A DNA stretch of 64,000 nucleotides from Notamacropus eugenii (GCF_028372415.1 NC_092872.1:394185853-394249852), one strand, 5' to 3'; positions 44,886 to 57,435 are shown, numbered from the stretch's first letter. Translations and numbers: made by a program. Notes: generated by a model from the letters alone, not told the origin.

Positions 44886-45355
44886 AGATAACTCTTTGTC
44901 CACCAATTCACAAGACTAAAGAAAAAGAGCCAAACAGACCAAGGGAAAGAAGAGAAAGCATATTGCATCAGACCACAGGTAGGCCTTTAGTGCAGTGCTT
45001 AAAGCTTTAGGAGATGATTCCCATATCACCTTCTTTTATTTCTGTGCATTTCTATTGACTAGTGAACACTGAAATATTTTTTTCTCGTTTCATAGAGACA
45101 GCAGTGGAGTTGAACAGTAAAATGGTATCTTTTGTATAGAGATTTGTAAATCATTTGAGAAATGAAAAAAAGAGGAAGGATGAGAGAGATTGTTAAGAGG
45201 TAAACAAAAAGGGGATGGGAGAGACATGATGAAGTGAGAGGTAGCATTTCTGCCTTAGCTCCTCCACAAATTACTCCACAACATAAAAACCATATTCTAA
45301 TCATGAAAGCAAAAAAGAAAATCACTGAGAACTTTTTCTAGGTCAGGATATCTTA
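44886..45355. other. Intergenic sequence upstream of the large L1
   Basis: No feature recognised. The 88-codon minus-strand frame (45,059-45,325) is hydrophobic and motif-free. Confidence 0.35.
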
Positions 45356-45399
45356 GGAACATGGACAAAGAGGTCTGCTAACAATGGTGTAAGGATGGG

Positions 45400-46230
45400 C
45401 CAGCAGAGAGGAGCATTTTAGTACCAGCAGAAAAAATCAAAGGGACTGAAAACTAGGGTAAGAAACATCTGGGGGAAAAATCTGAGATGATCCCTCTAAG
45501 AGTACTGGCAGCAAGAATAGGAAGAAAATACCTCCTTAAAATTAGAATTGGCTGAATTGTAAAAGAATTACAATACTTCATTAAAAAAGAACTCTAAAAA
45601 AATGGGGTAATGACTTCATAAAACTTCAAGAAAAAATAAAAAATTCAAAGACTAAAAAAAAGTGGATAATGTGAAATATCACATGAGAAAAATACTCACT
45701 TAAAAATAAATTAAGGGGAGAGAAATAAATAATTAGTGCTCTACCTGAAAACCATTAAAAAAACAAGAATTGACATCATATTTTAAGAAATTATAAAAGA
45801 AAATTTTAGAACCAGAACCAGAGGGCAAAGCAGAAAATGAAGAATCCATTGTTCACATTTTGAAAGAAGTATGAAAATGAAAACTCCTGAGAATATTATA
45901 ACCAAAATCTAGAGCTCCTAGGTCAAGGAGAAAACATTGCAATAAACCAGAAAGATAGTATTCACATACCATGGAGCTATGGTCATCTTCATATAAGATT
46001 TAACAGTTATTACAATAAAATGAATGAAGATCTTGGAATGTGATATTGCAGAAGGTAAAGGATTTATGATTACAACCAAGAATAACCTACTCAGCAAAAT
46101 AGAGTTTAGTGCTATAGAGAAAGGATAAAGGATATTTAATGAACTTGAGAAGTTTCAAATATTCAGGAATGAATATGCCAGAACTAAATAGAAAATCAGA
46201 TATTCAAATACAAGACTTAAGAGAAGCATG
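45400..46230 (+). pseudogene. L1 ORF1 relic
   Basis: DNA-level match to L1 ORF1: 'aagaattgacatcatatttt' (LDIIFHEI, intact residues 213-220), 'agaaccagagggcaaagcag' (EPEGK), 'gaaaactcctgagaatatta' (ETPRNI), 'ctcctaggtcaaggagaaaa' (SPQVKEK), and 'gattacaaccaagaataacc' then 'tactcagcaaaat' (LKPRITYPAKL). The frame is broken throughout. Confidence 0.6.
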
Positions 46231-47889
46231 GGAAGGTAAATATGAGTGAGAAATCATAAAGAGCTAAATAAAATTAAACAGTTTGAATTTTCACATGGGA
46301 AGACAATACATATAGCCTCTTAGAATGTTATTATCCACAATGGTCTTAGAGGGCTTAAGTATTATTCAATTTTATTTAGATGATCTCAAAGAAGAAAGGT
46401 GAAAAATGAAGCTGCCAAAGAAGAGAATAGAAGGGAGAGAAAGAAGGGGGGAATTATCTTTTAATAACTGGGCACTCAGGGAAAAAAATTTTATAATGAA
46501 GGGGAGAAAGTTGAGTTTTAGCTAGCACTAGAACTTAACTCTCATCTGAACTGGTTGAAGAAGGAAAGAATGGACATAAATACATAGTTGAATATAAAAA
46601 TTCATTTTACTCAACCAAGAAGTAGGAGAGAAAAGGGGCAAGAGAATGAATGAGGAGATAACGGGAAGGGGAAAATAAGGAAGGCAATGGTTAGAAACAA
46701 AACAGACCCTTAAAAAGAGAAGCATGTTATAAAATAATAGCATGGAGGGAAATACAAAATTTTAGTTAACTTTGAATGGGATGAACTTACAGACTAAATG
46801 AAAAGAAGATAGCAGAATGGATTAGAAACCAAAATCCAAAGTAGTTGTTTTCAAAAAACACACTTAAAACAAAAAAGAAAAGAAAAGAAAAGAGCTTATA
46901 GTGTTAAAATATAGGGGTGGAATAGAATCTACAGTGCTTCAATTGAAGTAAAAATGGCAGGGACATAAATAATATATCACTCAAAGCAAAAACAAAAGTA
47001 GAATTAATTAAAAGAGATAAACAGGGAAAATACATTTTTTCTAAAAAGTATATATACAATGAATTAATATGAATATTGAACACATATTAACTAAAAGGTA
47101 TAGCATCTGGATTCTTGAAGGAAAAGTTAAATGAGTTATAGGAGGAAATAAACAATAAAAATATAAAGATGAGGAATCTCGACTTAACCCCTATGAGTTC
47201 TAGAAAGAGCAAAAAATAAAACATAAAAGAAAGAAGTTAAGGAGATGAATAGGATTTTAGAAAAGTTGTTATGGTAAAACTGTGGAGAAAAGTGAATTGG
47301 AATAGAAAGGAGAATACGGTACCTATTTCTCAGTTGTAAAGGGAATCTTTAAAAAATTGAAATTGTTTTAGGGCATAGAAACAACACAGATTAATGCAGA
47401 AAGTCAGAACTGTCAAATGAATCTTTTCTGACCTCAAGGCAACAAAAATTACATTCAATGTAAGATCTTAGAACTATAGATTAAAAATTAATAAGAAAGT
47501 AATTAACCCTATCCTAAAGAATGAGTATAACAAATAACATATTATAGAAATGATCCATAATTTCATTAAAGAGAATGACAGTGCCAAATTCATGGAAAGC
47601 AAGGAAGTTCTAAATAGAAATTTTATATATCTAAACATTTACATCAGTAAAAGAGAGAAAGGGAAGATCAACAAATTGGGACATGTAACTAAAAAAACAG
47701 AAAAGAAACAAATTAGAAACTCCCAATTAAGCACCTAAATGGAAGTTCTAAAAAAAATCAAAAGAGACTTTAATAAAACTGACAGTAAAAAAGGAAAAAA
47801 TGAACTAATAAATAAAATTTGGAACTTATTTTAAAGAACTAAAATAAATTAATACTTGGCTACTTAAAAAGGGAAGAAAACCAAATGAC

Positions 47890-48815
47890 CAATATTTTTT
47901 TCCAAACTTAGTAAATTATTTGTTTTCAGTTTTCAACAATCACTTCCATGAGTTCCAAATTTTCTCCCCCTCCCTCTCCCCTCACTTCTAAAGATGACAT
48001 GCAATCTTATATGGGTTCGACACATACCTTTCTATTAAATCCATTTTCAAATTAGTCATATTGCATAGAAGAATCAAAATGAATGGGAGAAACCATGAGA
48101 AAAATAAAACAAAACATAAGGGAGAAAATAGTCTGTTACCTTTTGCATTCCAACTCCATAGTTCTTTCTTTGGATGTGGATGGCATTTTGCATTATGAGT
48201 CCTTTGGAAATGTTTTAGGTCCTTACATTGCTGTGAAGGTCTAACAGTCCTCACACACTGTGGCTGTTACTGTGTATGATGTTCTGGTTCTGCTCACTTG
48301 ACTCAGCATCAGTTCAAATAAGTCTTTCCAGATTTTTCTAAAGTCTGCCTGTTCATCATTTCTTATAGCACAATAGTATTCCATTACATTCATAGACCAC
48401 GACTTGTTCAGCCATTCCCCAAATGATGGGCATCCCCTTGATTTTCAATTCTTGGCCACCACAAAAAGAGCTACTATAAATATTTTTGTACATGTGGTTC
48501 CTTTTCCCATTTTCCTGATCTTTTTGGGATACAGCCCTAGAACTAGTATTGTTGGGTCAAAGACTAGGAACATTTCTGTAGCTCTTTATGCATAGTTCAA
48601 AATTGCTTTTCAGAATGACAGGATCAGCTCATAGCTCCACCAACAATGAATTAGCATTCCAATTCTCCCACATCTTCCCCAACATTTATCATTTTCCTGT
48701 TTTGTCATGTTAGCTGATCTGATAATTGTGATGTGGTACCTCAGAGTTGTTTTTATTTTTTTTTCATCTCTCCAATCAATAGTGATTTAGAGCACTAAAT
48801 AACCTGTATTTTTTT
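47890..48815 (-). mobile_element. L1 3' end nested in the large L1
   Basis: Plus strand carries antisense L1 3' UTR and ORF2 end: 'caattttcaacaatcact'-type block at 47,930, 'aatgaatgggagaaaccatg', 'cacagtaatatt'-like and 'tgttctggttctgctcactt', 'atttcttatagcacaatagt', 'cagccattccccaaatgatg', 'ggccaccacaaaaagagcta', then 'aattctcccacatcttcccc' and 'gatctgataattgtgatgtg'. These are the complement of the sense blocks at 23.1-23.6 kb and 9.1-9.5 kb. The insertion separates ORF2 segments of the host L1 that would otherwise be adjacent. No convincing target duplication was found. Confidence 0.75.
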
Positions 48816-49698
48816 TTTAAAAAAAGGTAAATTCACAACTTATGAAGATGAAATAAAAGCAATATTAGGAGCTATTTTGCTCAACTATATCCCTAAAACT
48901 TGATAATCTTAATGAAACAGATGGCTACTTACAGAAATATAAATTGCCTAAATTAACAGAAAAAAATTTAAATAACACTAAGGAAAATGAATCAAATAAA
49001 CCTTCACAAATGAGCCCTCTAAGGAAAACAAACAAACAAACTTCAGGATGAGATAGAATTCTAACAAACATTTATGTAATAATAATACTATTATTCCATA
49101 AGCTGATTGAAAAAATAAGCAAAGAAGCAGTCCTCCCAAAAATTCCTTTTATTATACACATATATTGCTTGATAGCTATACCAGGGATAGCCAAATCAGG
49201 AAATGAAAACTATATGCCAATTTTCCTAATAAATAGTGATGCAAAAATTTAAATACTAGCAATTACATTAAAGCACTATATCAAAAAGATCATACATTAT
49301 AACCAGGCTGAGTTTGTACTAGGAAGTCAGGGTTGGTTCAATACTAGGGAAGCTGTTAGCATAATTGATCATATCAATAACAAAAATTATATAATTTTTT
49401 AAATAGATTCAGAAAAACTCCAATAGAATATAACACCTATTCCTGTTAATAGTACTAGAAAACATAGGAAAGAATGAAGTATTACTTAAAATGATAAACA
49501 GTACATATCTAAAAGTAACAGCAAACACTATCTATAAAGAGGAGAAGCTAGAAATCTTTCCAGTAAAATCTGTGATGAAATAAGGATCTTCACTGGTATC
49601 ATTATTCCCTGCTGTATAAGAAATGCTAGCTATTGCAATAAGACCAAAAAAATAAAAAAAATAAATTGAGGGAATAATCATAGGTAATAAAGAAACAA

Positions 49699-49701
<3 letters not shown>

Positions 49702-49765
<64 letters not shown>

Positions 49766-49779
49766 TATATATATATATG
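49702..49779. repeat. (TA)n microsatellite within L1 ORF2
   Basis: About 38 TA-type units with two tac interruptions, lying directly before the codons of the reverse-transcriptase FADD-type motif. Confidence 0.93.
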
Positions 49780-50623
49780 TTTTCCAGATGATATAATGGC
49801 TTTGTCATAGAATGCTAGAGAGTCAACTTAAAAAAAAGAAACAACCTGATGAAAGTTGAAGGATTTAAAATAGTTCCACATAAATTATCAGCATTTCTAC
49901 ATGTCACCAACAAAATGCAGCATGAAGAGACAGAAAGATGATTTCCATTTAAAATACCCATAGACAACATAAAATACTTAGGAAGTTATCTGCCAAAAAA
50001 CACAGAGGATTATATGAATACAACTACAAAAGTTCACAGAAAATAAAATCTAAATAACTAGAGAAATATTCATTGTTCATGGGTAGGTCAAGTCAACATA
50101 ATAGAAGAATATCACTACCTAAATTAATTTCTTATTCAGTGCATTACCAATAAAACTACAAAATAATTAATTTATGGAGCTAGGAAAGAAGCAACAAAAT
50201 TCATTTGGAGGAATAAATAGTTAAGACCATCAGGGAAATTACTTCCTTAATGGTAGGGAAGGGGACCTAGCAATACAAGATATCAAACTATACTACAAAA
50301 TTATATTAATCAGAACAATTTGTTACTAGATAAGAATTAAAGTGATTGATGAGGTATACATGACACAGGAACAATGTACACAGAAACCTAATGTTTGTTA
50401 ACTTCCCTGCTCCCAAATTCCAGTTGTTGGGATGAGATCTTTCATTTGGGGGTGGGGAACTATTGGGAAAACTGCAAGGAAATGAGGCAGAAACCAGGCA
50501 TAGACCAACACCTCACAATATATACCAAAATAAGCTTAAAATTGGCATGTAATTTAGACATATAGGTTGAAATCATAAGCAAATTAGTGGAAATTCCCTG
50601 TCAAATTATGGACAGGGGTATAG

Positions 50624-51165
50624 TGCCAATGCAATATTCACAGCACCTATGGTGGCCATGAATGTCCTGGCACAGTTCCAAATCACTAAATACAATAGAC
50701 TCTCCACATGGAAGACAGAACCAAAACCTTTATTCAGGTACCAGAAAGCCAAATTCATCTTAGTAACAAAAATATATATATATATACACAATAACACTTC
50801 AGAGGACACTGTCCCCAAGCCTTCTCCCTGCTAGGCTTCCCACCAACCAGCTCCAGTTCCCTTAAAGCAATCACCAGCAGTCTCTTTCACTCATGCTAGC
50901 CAGCTGCCTGATTGTTTGCATTCTTCCTAGCTCTGACTGTTCTCTGACCAAATTTCCTCTCAGTTCTGCTCTAGCTCCTTCTCCTCCTGTTGTAACTTTC
51001 CTGCTCCACCCTTTCCTGGTCCACATGACTTAGACTTATATAGCTCAGGCTTCCATGTGACCCAGGCAGATCACATAATTAGTATGAGAAGAGTATACTA
51101 TTAATTTAGCATAGTGTGAGCCAAACCAGGGGAGTAATTTATACAGTATCAGCAATATTATCAAT
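50624..51165 (-). mobile_element. LTR-like element on the minus strand
   Basis: On the minus strand there is a TATA box 'gagctatataagtc' near 51,030-51,045, a run of purine-rich R-like sequence, and a poly-A signal 'gaataaaggttttggttc' near 50,720-50,737 followed by about 100 bp of U5-like sequence. This order and spacing fit a retroviral LTR. Candidate ends (tg at 50,624; ca near 51,153-51,162) are not supported by a clear duplication. L1 sequence flanks it on both sides. No internal retroviral genes. Confidence 0.58.
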
Positions 51166-51255
51166 ATAATCAACTAAGAAAAACTTAGTAATTCTGATCA
51201 TGTCAATGACCCACCATGGTTCCAAAGGACTTATGATGAAAAACAGACTTTAGAA

Positions 51256-52495
51256 TGTCATTTAGTTTTTTAATGCATATAGTCTCTACTTTCTCTTTGA
51301 TAGTTTTAGGCTTGATATATCTTGCCTGGAGAAGAGCAAGGTGCTTGTTAGTACGTCTATCCACTGGTTTCATTTAACTTCCAGATTCAAGCTCAGATAC
51401 TTCAGTCTTACTAACTTCCAATGACATTTTCATATCATTGGATAAAGTTTCTGTTAGGAGTGGAATTCCTAGAAACAGGGGAGGCTGAGACTGGTAGATA
51501 TCTTGAGTTTGGGAGGTCTGAGACACAGTGGGCTAAGTCAACTAGGTATCTGCAAGGTGAACCCCAGTATCCCCAGTAACCAGTCTGTCTAAGGAAGGAT
51601 GAACCAATGCAAGGTTAGAAACAGATCCGGTCAGAGTTCTTGGGATAGTTTGCAGTGGGATCTAGTTCACGAATAACCTCTGCACTTCCAGTCTGGGCAA
51701 AGTAAGGAGACTCAATCTTAAAGAGAAAAAAACATTTCACAAGAAGAGGAAAATTCTGAATATGGCTAATGTAGCACACTAAACTGGGTGGTAAATCAGT
51801 CAGTTTCATCATCAGGACCCACTTCACCAGGGACTCAGGTACCCTTCTAGGCAGTTAGTTTCAGGACAAAGTCCCTGCTATACATCACACTGTCTTATAT
51901 TCCCCTATGTGGCCATATTCCCCTAATCTCCATCCCCATCAGGATACGAAAGAATGGTTGGGTGCAGTGTTATTATTGTTGTTGCCATACTGCCATTGTG
52001 GTTGTTAAACTACAGCAGGAAATAGTGATTTCTGTCTCCCTTATTACCATTGAGTCACTGCTATTCCTCATTTGCTGGGATATGAAAGAAGGTGCTCAGG
52101 TATTCCTAGAGGCATTGATTTGTTGCTGTTTCCTAGTCACAGAGACAAAGCCTGCTCCAGAGGAGGCAGTGTCACTTGCATCAAGCTTTTAAAGGTTACA
52201 GGATTTGCAGGAGCTCTGACGATCTACTAATAAGGCCAGCCATTTTCAAGCCTTCAAATATGTAATGACAAGCAAATTGCTGGAACAGCAGGGTATCTGG
52301 GGAATTATGATTGTAATCAATGCTTGAACTCTTGCAAAATATTAGATGCAGTACAATAGATGGACAAGTAAAGCAAGGTGCAGTCAAAATTTTTGAAGAA
52401 CAAGTTTTTTAGTGTCCCCCTCCTCTCCCTAAAAATAAAATTGTATTTTTGTACATGTATATATGTAATGCTAAACCAAAATTCACTTTAGAGTT
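51256..52495. other. Intergenic or unclassified repeat sequence
   Basis: Sits between L1 3' sequence and the GA tract. The 70-codon minus-strand frame (51,615-51,827) and 76-codon plus-strand frame (51,962-52,192) are not recognised. Composition is more balanced than its neighbours. It could belong to an uncharacterised LTR element associated with the LTR at 50.6-51.2 kb. Confidence 0.3.
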
Positions 52496-52499
52496 AGAT

Positions 52500-52560
52500 T
52501 GGAGAGACAGAGACAGAGAGAAAGAGAGAGACAGAGAGAGAAAGAGAGACAGAGGGAGAC

Positions 52561-52591
<31 letters not shown>

Positions 52592-52613
52592 GACAGACAG
52601 ACAAAGAGAAAGC
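52500..52613. repeat. (GA)n/(GACA)n microsatellite
   Basis: Gaga/gaca compound tract of about 110 bp; Arg/Glu-rich frames over it are artefacts. Confidence 0.93.
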
Positions 52614-52881
52614 ACACATTGCTTGACTGGATAGCAAAGAGTTATTTGAACAAAGGGTTGGTGGCCACAGCAAACAGGAGAAATTTCCCTTTTCAACATT
52701 TTAGTGCCAAGCCAGATAATTTACTTCTCACCTGGGAGCAATTTTCTTCTTGCAGCCATAATATGAGTACTACCACAGATGTGAAGCTCAAAGTCAAAGT
52801 CAAAATAAAGTGTGCTGAGTCACTTGACTGGAAATAACTTTTCAGTCTTTCAGTCTCTGCCCTTGGAAGTTTCATGGAGGG

Positions 52882-52926
<45 letters not shown>
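52882..52926. repeat. (TG)n microsatellite
   Basis: About 21 TG units; further short tgtg runs occur at 52,985-53,000 and 53,049-53,130. Confidence 0.93.
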
Positions 52927-52928
<2 letters not shown>

Positions 52929-53279
52929 GCATGAATAAAGACAGAAAGACAAAGAATCAGAAGACTGACAGGGAGAGAGAATGGATGTGTGTGTGTGTTT
53001 GAGAGAGATTGTGGGGGGTAAAATGTAGAAGCTACTGCATGTAGAGGAAGTGTGTGTATGTGTTTGTATATGTATGAGAGAAACTTTGTGTGTGTGCACG
53101 TGCACAGGCATGTGTGCATACATGCATGTGTATGTAAAGGTGAAAAGAGGGTATTTGTGTCATCAGGAGTAACAGACTGGTATGTTTGCGAGAGAGACAG
53201 ATGCACAGAAGGAGTGAGAAATAAGAAGAAAGATAGATAGAAGGAGAAGCCACGTGCATGAATGTGTGTGAGAAATTAT

Positions 53280-54675
53280 GTCTGAGAAGCAGAAAGTAAG
53301 AATTTGCCAGACACTATTATATATATATGGGTGGTTGGATGGTTGTGCACATCTGTTTCTTAGTGTGTATATGGAATATAAAAGGAAGTCCCCTACATTG
53401 CTATACAGCTCTGGACTCTTTAGGTGTCCCAGTAGATATATTTTCACTCGTCACCCTCCTCCAAGCCAAGTAGAAGCAGCTGCATATTGATCTATAAATT
53501 ATGCATTTCAAGTAAGAATATTCAATAGTTAACTTGCTTCGGATTCCTTTTGCTTCTGATATCTGCCATTCTGAGGCACTTAGACCCCTCTAGGGTGGCG
53601 TTTCTGACTTTCCTTCCAGAAGTCATTCCAGAAGTCCTTTCCAGAAGTCATTTCTGTCATTATGAATACTTCCTCCCCCAAATATCTCCACCATCATTCT
53701 ACTCGGCACACTTTCTCACTTGTACTGATATCCAATGTCGCCCAGGTGGTCCTGGGAGTACTAATTGGTGAGTTAGTATCCTAGCTAAAATGACCAGGCT
53801 GGCAATAGAGGTTGGTTGGGAGAGATAACTGTGACCTCTGTCACAGTTGATGTGAAACTAGATGAAAGTAATTAAATATACAATCTTCCCCAGCCCTCCC
53901 CTTCCCCCCCAGGAATGGAATATAATAAAGACTGTCAGGTATTTATGTGGGCAGATTAGAGGCTGGGTTGGGATGGGGTGAGGGACTTCCCTTGACTTTC
54001 TTATTTGTTGAATGATCTCTGGGAGCTTAATTATCATAGAAAGGAAAGTGTTGGGACTGAAAGGATGTGGAAAAGCCTGCTTGGAGTCTGACTTAAGGGG
54101 TGAAAGAAAGGGAGGACTGAAATCACAGCACTAGAAATTCATTTCTTTTGGAATTAATGTCTTTTCTGTCTCTGAGTACCTCATTTAAAGGCAAACACTC
54201 CTGGGAGGGGATATCTTATGTGTTTATTAGCTAATAATTTAGTACAGACTAGTTAAAGGCTTTCTGTGAACGAGAAGTAATGGAAGACTGGCTAAGAATA
54301 GCTATCCAAGGGGTTGAGTGCTCCAGAATGCAAGTGACTCAAGGAACTAAACATATTTTTTGCCTGAAGAAGACAGATGTTGAGAAGGCATGAGAAGTGG
54401 GCCTAAGGTAGCTTAGCTTCTGAAGGCTGATGAGGTCTAATATACAGAAGCTTTAAGGAATTCAGCTTAACATAAGGAAAAACGTTAACAAAGATGTGGA
54501 AAAAAGGAATGTATTGTAAGGCAATGATTTCCCCACCACTGGGTGACCACCCACCAATTAAACGTATTTGACCTCAAAGATATCTTTCAACTGAGAATCT
54601 ATGATTAAGAAAGTTGATTGGTAGAGTATTGAAATAAAAATTGCAATTAGTGTTTTTGCAGGTTTAGCTATGTAA
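53280..54675. other. Intergenic sequence, nothing recognised
   Basis: Unique-looking. A tiny local repeat of 'tccagaagtc' occurs three times at 53,617-53,650. No gene or transposon. Confidence 0.4.
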
Positions 54676-54692
54676 CAGTCTCTCTGCCTCTG

Positions 54693-54726
<34 letters not shown>

Positions 54727-54732
54727 CCCCCT
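54676..54732. repeat. (TCTCTG)n/(TC)n microsatellite
   Basis: Pyrimidine repeat tctctg/tctc of about 55 bp. Confidence 0.9.
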
Positions 54733-54839
54733 CCTTCCTTTCCTCTGTCCCCCCCACACATACACACACACTCTTAATGTGTCTACAGATATATAGTTAA
54801 TGTGATTTCATTATAACTTTGAACAAACTGATGAATCCC

Positions 54840-55095
54840 ATAATATTAGAGATGAAAAGATGTACAGAGATCATCTAGCTTTATCTCTTCATTTTACAAA
54901 AGAGGAAAAGTCAGAATCAGAATAGTTATGTGACTCAACCAATAACAGAGCAATTTAATTATAGAACTAGGATTAAAACTCACATCTGATTCTCAGTATA
55001 GTATAAAATAGAATCATCAAATAGAATATATCCCATGCAGTAAATAGCATGTGACATCTGGAAAGGACCTTAGAGATCATCTAATCCAAATAAAG
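54840..55095 (-). mobile_element. MIR-type SINE fragments
   Basis: 54,846-54,990 shows 'agagatcatctagctttatc', 'cttcattttacaaaagagga', 'taggattaaaactcacatct'. 55,050-55,095 begins another head, 'ggaaaggaccttagagatca' then 'tctaatcc'. Both are antisense MIR blocks. Confidence 0.5.
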
Positions 55096-55775
55096 ACACA
55101 CAGCCAAATATACACTTAAAGAGCCCAGCACAACTGGAGCCACCAGCATTTCTAGCTCTCTCTCAGTTATGACAGACTTGGAAAAGCAAAATAAAACATG
55201 CTAAGGCACAGTAGAGAGATAAACTGAGACAGATCTTAGCTTTAATGGTAAAGGCCTGAAGACCTCCGGTCATCTGTACTAGAGTGGAATCAAGTTTTTC
55301 AGTGGAGACTAGACTGAGCAATATTGAGTTGATATATCTGATTGCTGGTGATATTGGGCCAGAAGCCAAATTGACCCTAACTCTTGTGTTTCTTCTCTGA
55401 TTGTTTACCAAGCTGATAATGGTGAATTCCCTACCTGCATTATATTATTTTATTCTTCATTGCTATCTACCAGCTGGGAGGAGGCATAGAAGGAAGGGAG
55501 TCATTTGGTTAAAGCAGTTTCTTTCCAGTATCATTAAGATACAATTCAATTTATAGTCTTTGTTTTGTTCTGTTTTTGCCTTACTATAACTTAGAAAATT
55601 ATGTAGCCATTTGTAAAGTCTTGATAAGGACTACATATTAAACAGGTCAGTCAAGTTTTCTCAATTGCAGGGTAAGTGTTCAGATGCAGAGATTACAGAT
55701 TTTCTGTATTGCACATCTTAGATTATATATTCTTTATTCTTGGAGTATGTTATCCTTAGGGGCGGGGTCTAAAAA
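55096..55775. other. Intergenic sequence, nothing recognised
   Basis: The 82-codon minus-strand frame (55,163-55,411) has no recognisable motif. No repeat is called. Confidence 0.35.
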
Positions 55776-55779
55776 TATA

Positions 55780-55990
55780 TAGAAAGGTGGTCTTGGAGCC
55801 AGGGAAAGTTGATTTAAAATCCTTCCTCTGCCATATGATAATTGTATCACCCTGCACAAGTCTTTAACCTCTCAATACTCTTAACAATTCACCAAGATTG
55901 CAAGTGGTAGAGAAGGTACCTAGGTATCCTTCTACTTTGGTAGAAGAATTTCCTCACTAGAATTTCCTTACAACATCAAAATAACAGATT
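55780..55990 (+). mobile_element. tRNA-derived CORE-type SINE
   Basis: 'ggtggtcttggagccaggga', 'cctgcacaagtctttaacct', 'aagattgcaagtggtagaga', then 'ggtagaagaatttcctcact' and 'agaatttccttacaacat'. Same block order as the copies at 12.98 and 61.28 kb. Confidence 0.55.
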
Positions 55991-56480
55991 CAGTCTCTCA
56001 AATTCCATCCCATACTTTTAGATCTATGATGTTCCTTGGGACCAGTTCCATGTGGCCATGAAAACAGGAACTTTGAACACTTAGAGTAAGATTAGCCTAA
56101 GAGTTTAAGTTCAGACAGGTGTCCTCTGGTTGTCAATGGGGATATTCATCCACTGGAGAAACCTGAACTTACACACTAGATACTATTTGACAAAACCACT
56201 TGGTCAGTGGCCTCAGAATAGTGCCACATGGTAGTGGAAATCATACACTTCCTATCTGGTTAATCGAGTAATTAATTGACAAACTACCTTTCTATAGGTG
56301 ACACCAGGCTGGGCAGTAAGTCAAATGTAGATTCCTACTATTTCTGCAACATCAGTGAATGTACACCTAGCCCATGTCATCTGTCATACTTCAAATGCAC
56401 AGAATGGTATAGTAATTTGAAAGATGGAAGGGACCTTAGAGATTATTAAGTTGCTCCAAAGGCCATGTGATAGGAACTAT
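55991..56480. other. Intergenic sequence
   Basis: No gene. A MIR-type head may be present at 56,425-56,455 ('gatggaagggaccttagaga'). Confidence 0.35.
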
Positions 56481-56485
56481 ATTCA

Positions 56486-56752
56486 TATATTCATTTTTAA
56501 AATTAATTTATTTCTTTTCAATTTTCAACAATCACTTCCGTAAGTCTTACATTTTCTCCTCCTCCTTCCCTGAGAAGGCTTGCAGTTGTACATGGGTCCT
56601 ACACATACACTCTTATTAAACACATTTTCACATTAATCATGTTGTATAGAAGAATTAAAATGAATGGGAGAAACCATGAGATAAAAGAAACCAAAACAAA
56701 GCATAATAAAAGAGAAAATAATCTACTTCGTTCTGCAATCCAATTTTATAGA
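56486..56752 (-). mobile_element. L1 3' end, short
   Basis: Plus strand 'ttcaattttcaacaatcact', 'tccgtaagtc..acattttct', 'gtacatgggtcctacacata', 'aatgaatgggagaaaccatg' match the nested L1 3' end at 47.93-48.10 kb. Candidate diverged target duplication ggaactatattcat (56,472-56,485) and ggaactgtatttat (56,753-56,766), with two mismatches. Confidence 0.7.
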
Positions 56753-57059
56753 GGAACTGTATTTATTTTATATTGATTGAGATAGTTTCCCTTTAGGAAG
56801 GCAAGGAGGTTGTCCTTGGAATTTGTTTGGTACAAAAACCCAGCAGATTTAAAAACCCAGCCTCCACAGAATTGATCCTCTAAAGTTTTTTTTCAGAATT
56901 TCTACTACCCTAAAGTCATAATGCCACTTTTCTGACTTACTGTTGATATTGTGATGAATGCAGAATCAAAGGAGATTATTTTTTTCTACTAAGAGTGGTA
57001 ACCTTTTTAATCTTGTTCTAAGTATGGCATTTTAAAAATTATATCTTAAGGTCCACAAA

Positions 57060-57435
57060 TGTTGCATTGCATTTCATTACCAAATCTAAATCATTGGATT
57101 GGCCCAAGCTCACCCTGGCCTAGAACAGTCCTCATTTACAGGGGGAAAAACGGAAGCCCAGAGAAAGGAAATGGATTTTTCTATTCTCCACAGTGAGTTA
57201 GTGGCAGTCAGGACTAGATTCAAGGACTCCTTAAACCCAATCTAGCACAACAGAACATGTAGCAAAGATATAACATGTCAGAGCAGAGGAGAGATCATAG
57301 AAACCACCTTGTATAGCTTTTTCATTATTAAGATGAAGAAACTAAGGCATGAAAGTATGACTTAGGTCACAAAGTGAATTAATGGCAGAGCCAAGACTAT
57401 GCTAAGGTCCTGGCTTTTTGTCCAATGGGTTCCTT
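57060..57435 (-). mobile_element. Two MIR-type SINE fragments
   Basis: 57,060-57,235: 'cctcatttacagggggaaaa', 'ggaagcccagagaaagga', 'ggactagattcaaggactcc'. 57,285-57,430: 'gagatcatagaaaccacctt', 'gatgaagaaactaaggcatg', 'gtatgacttaggtcacaaag'. Both antisense. Confidence 0.5.

Larger units (their letters stand above)
46790..50620 (+). pseudogene. L1 ORF2 relic
   Basis: Fragments in order: endonuclease (QE/HL block near 46,845-46,870, SGFLKEKLNEL near 47,107-47,140, SDLKATKITF near 47,430-47,460); inter-domain EDEIKAILGAILLN near 48,847-48,885; reverse transcriptase (NYMPIFLINSDAK near 49,208-49,245, then RKTPIEYNTYS near 49,412-49,443); the catalytic FADD-type motif as FPDD (ttt cca gat gat, 49,781-49,792); and C-terminal 'aaccaggcatagaccaacac' (RHRPTPHNIYQNKLK) near 50,490-50,540. 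Numerous stops, two insertions and the FADD to FPDD change show that it is dead. Confidence 0.68.
45356..51255 (+). mobile_element. Large L1 LINE, near complete in layout, heavily mutated
   Basis: Plus-strand L1: ORF1 relic (about 45,400-46,230), inter-ORF region (46,230-46,780), ORF2 relic (46,790-50,620) and a short 3' UTR piece at 51,180-51,250 ('tggttccaaaggacttatga'). It is interrupted by a minus-strand L1 3' fragment (47,890-48,815), a (TA)n expansion (49,702-49,779) and a minus-strand LTR (50,624-51,165). About 1 kb of ORF2 C-terminus and 3' UTR is missing across the LTR. No frame longer than about 60 codons survives. The 5' boundary is uncertain. Confidence 0.75.

Noticed and set aside
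52409..53206. Arg/Glu-rich and His/Thr-rich frames
   Set aside because: Translations of GA and TG microsatellites.
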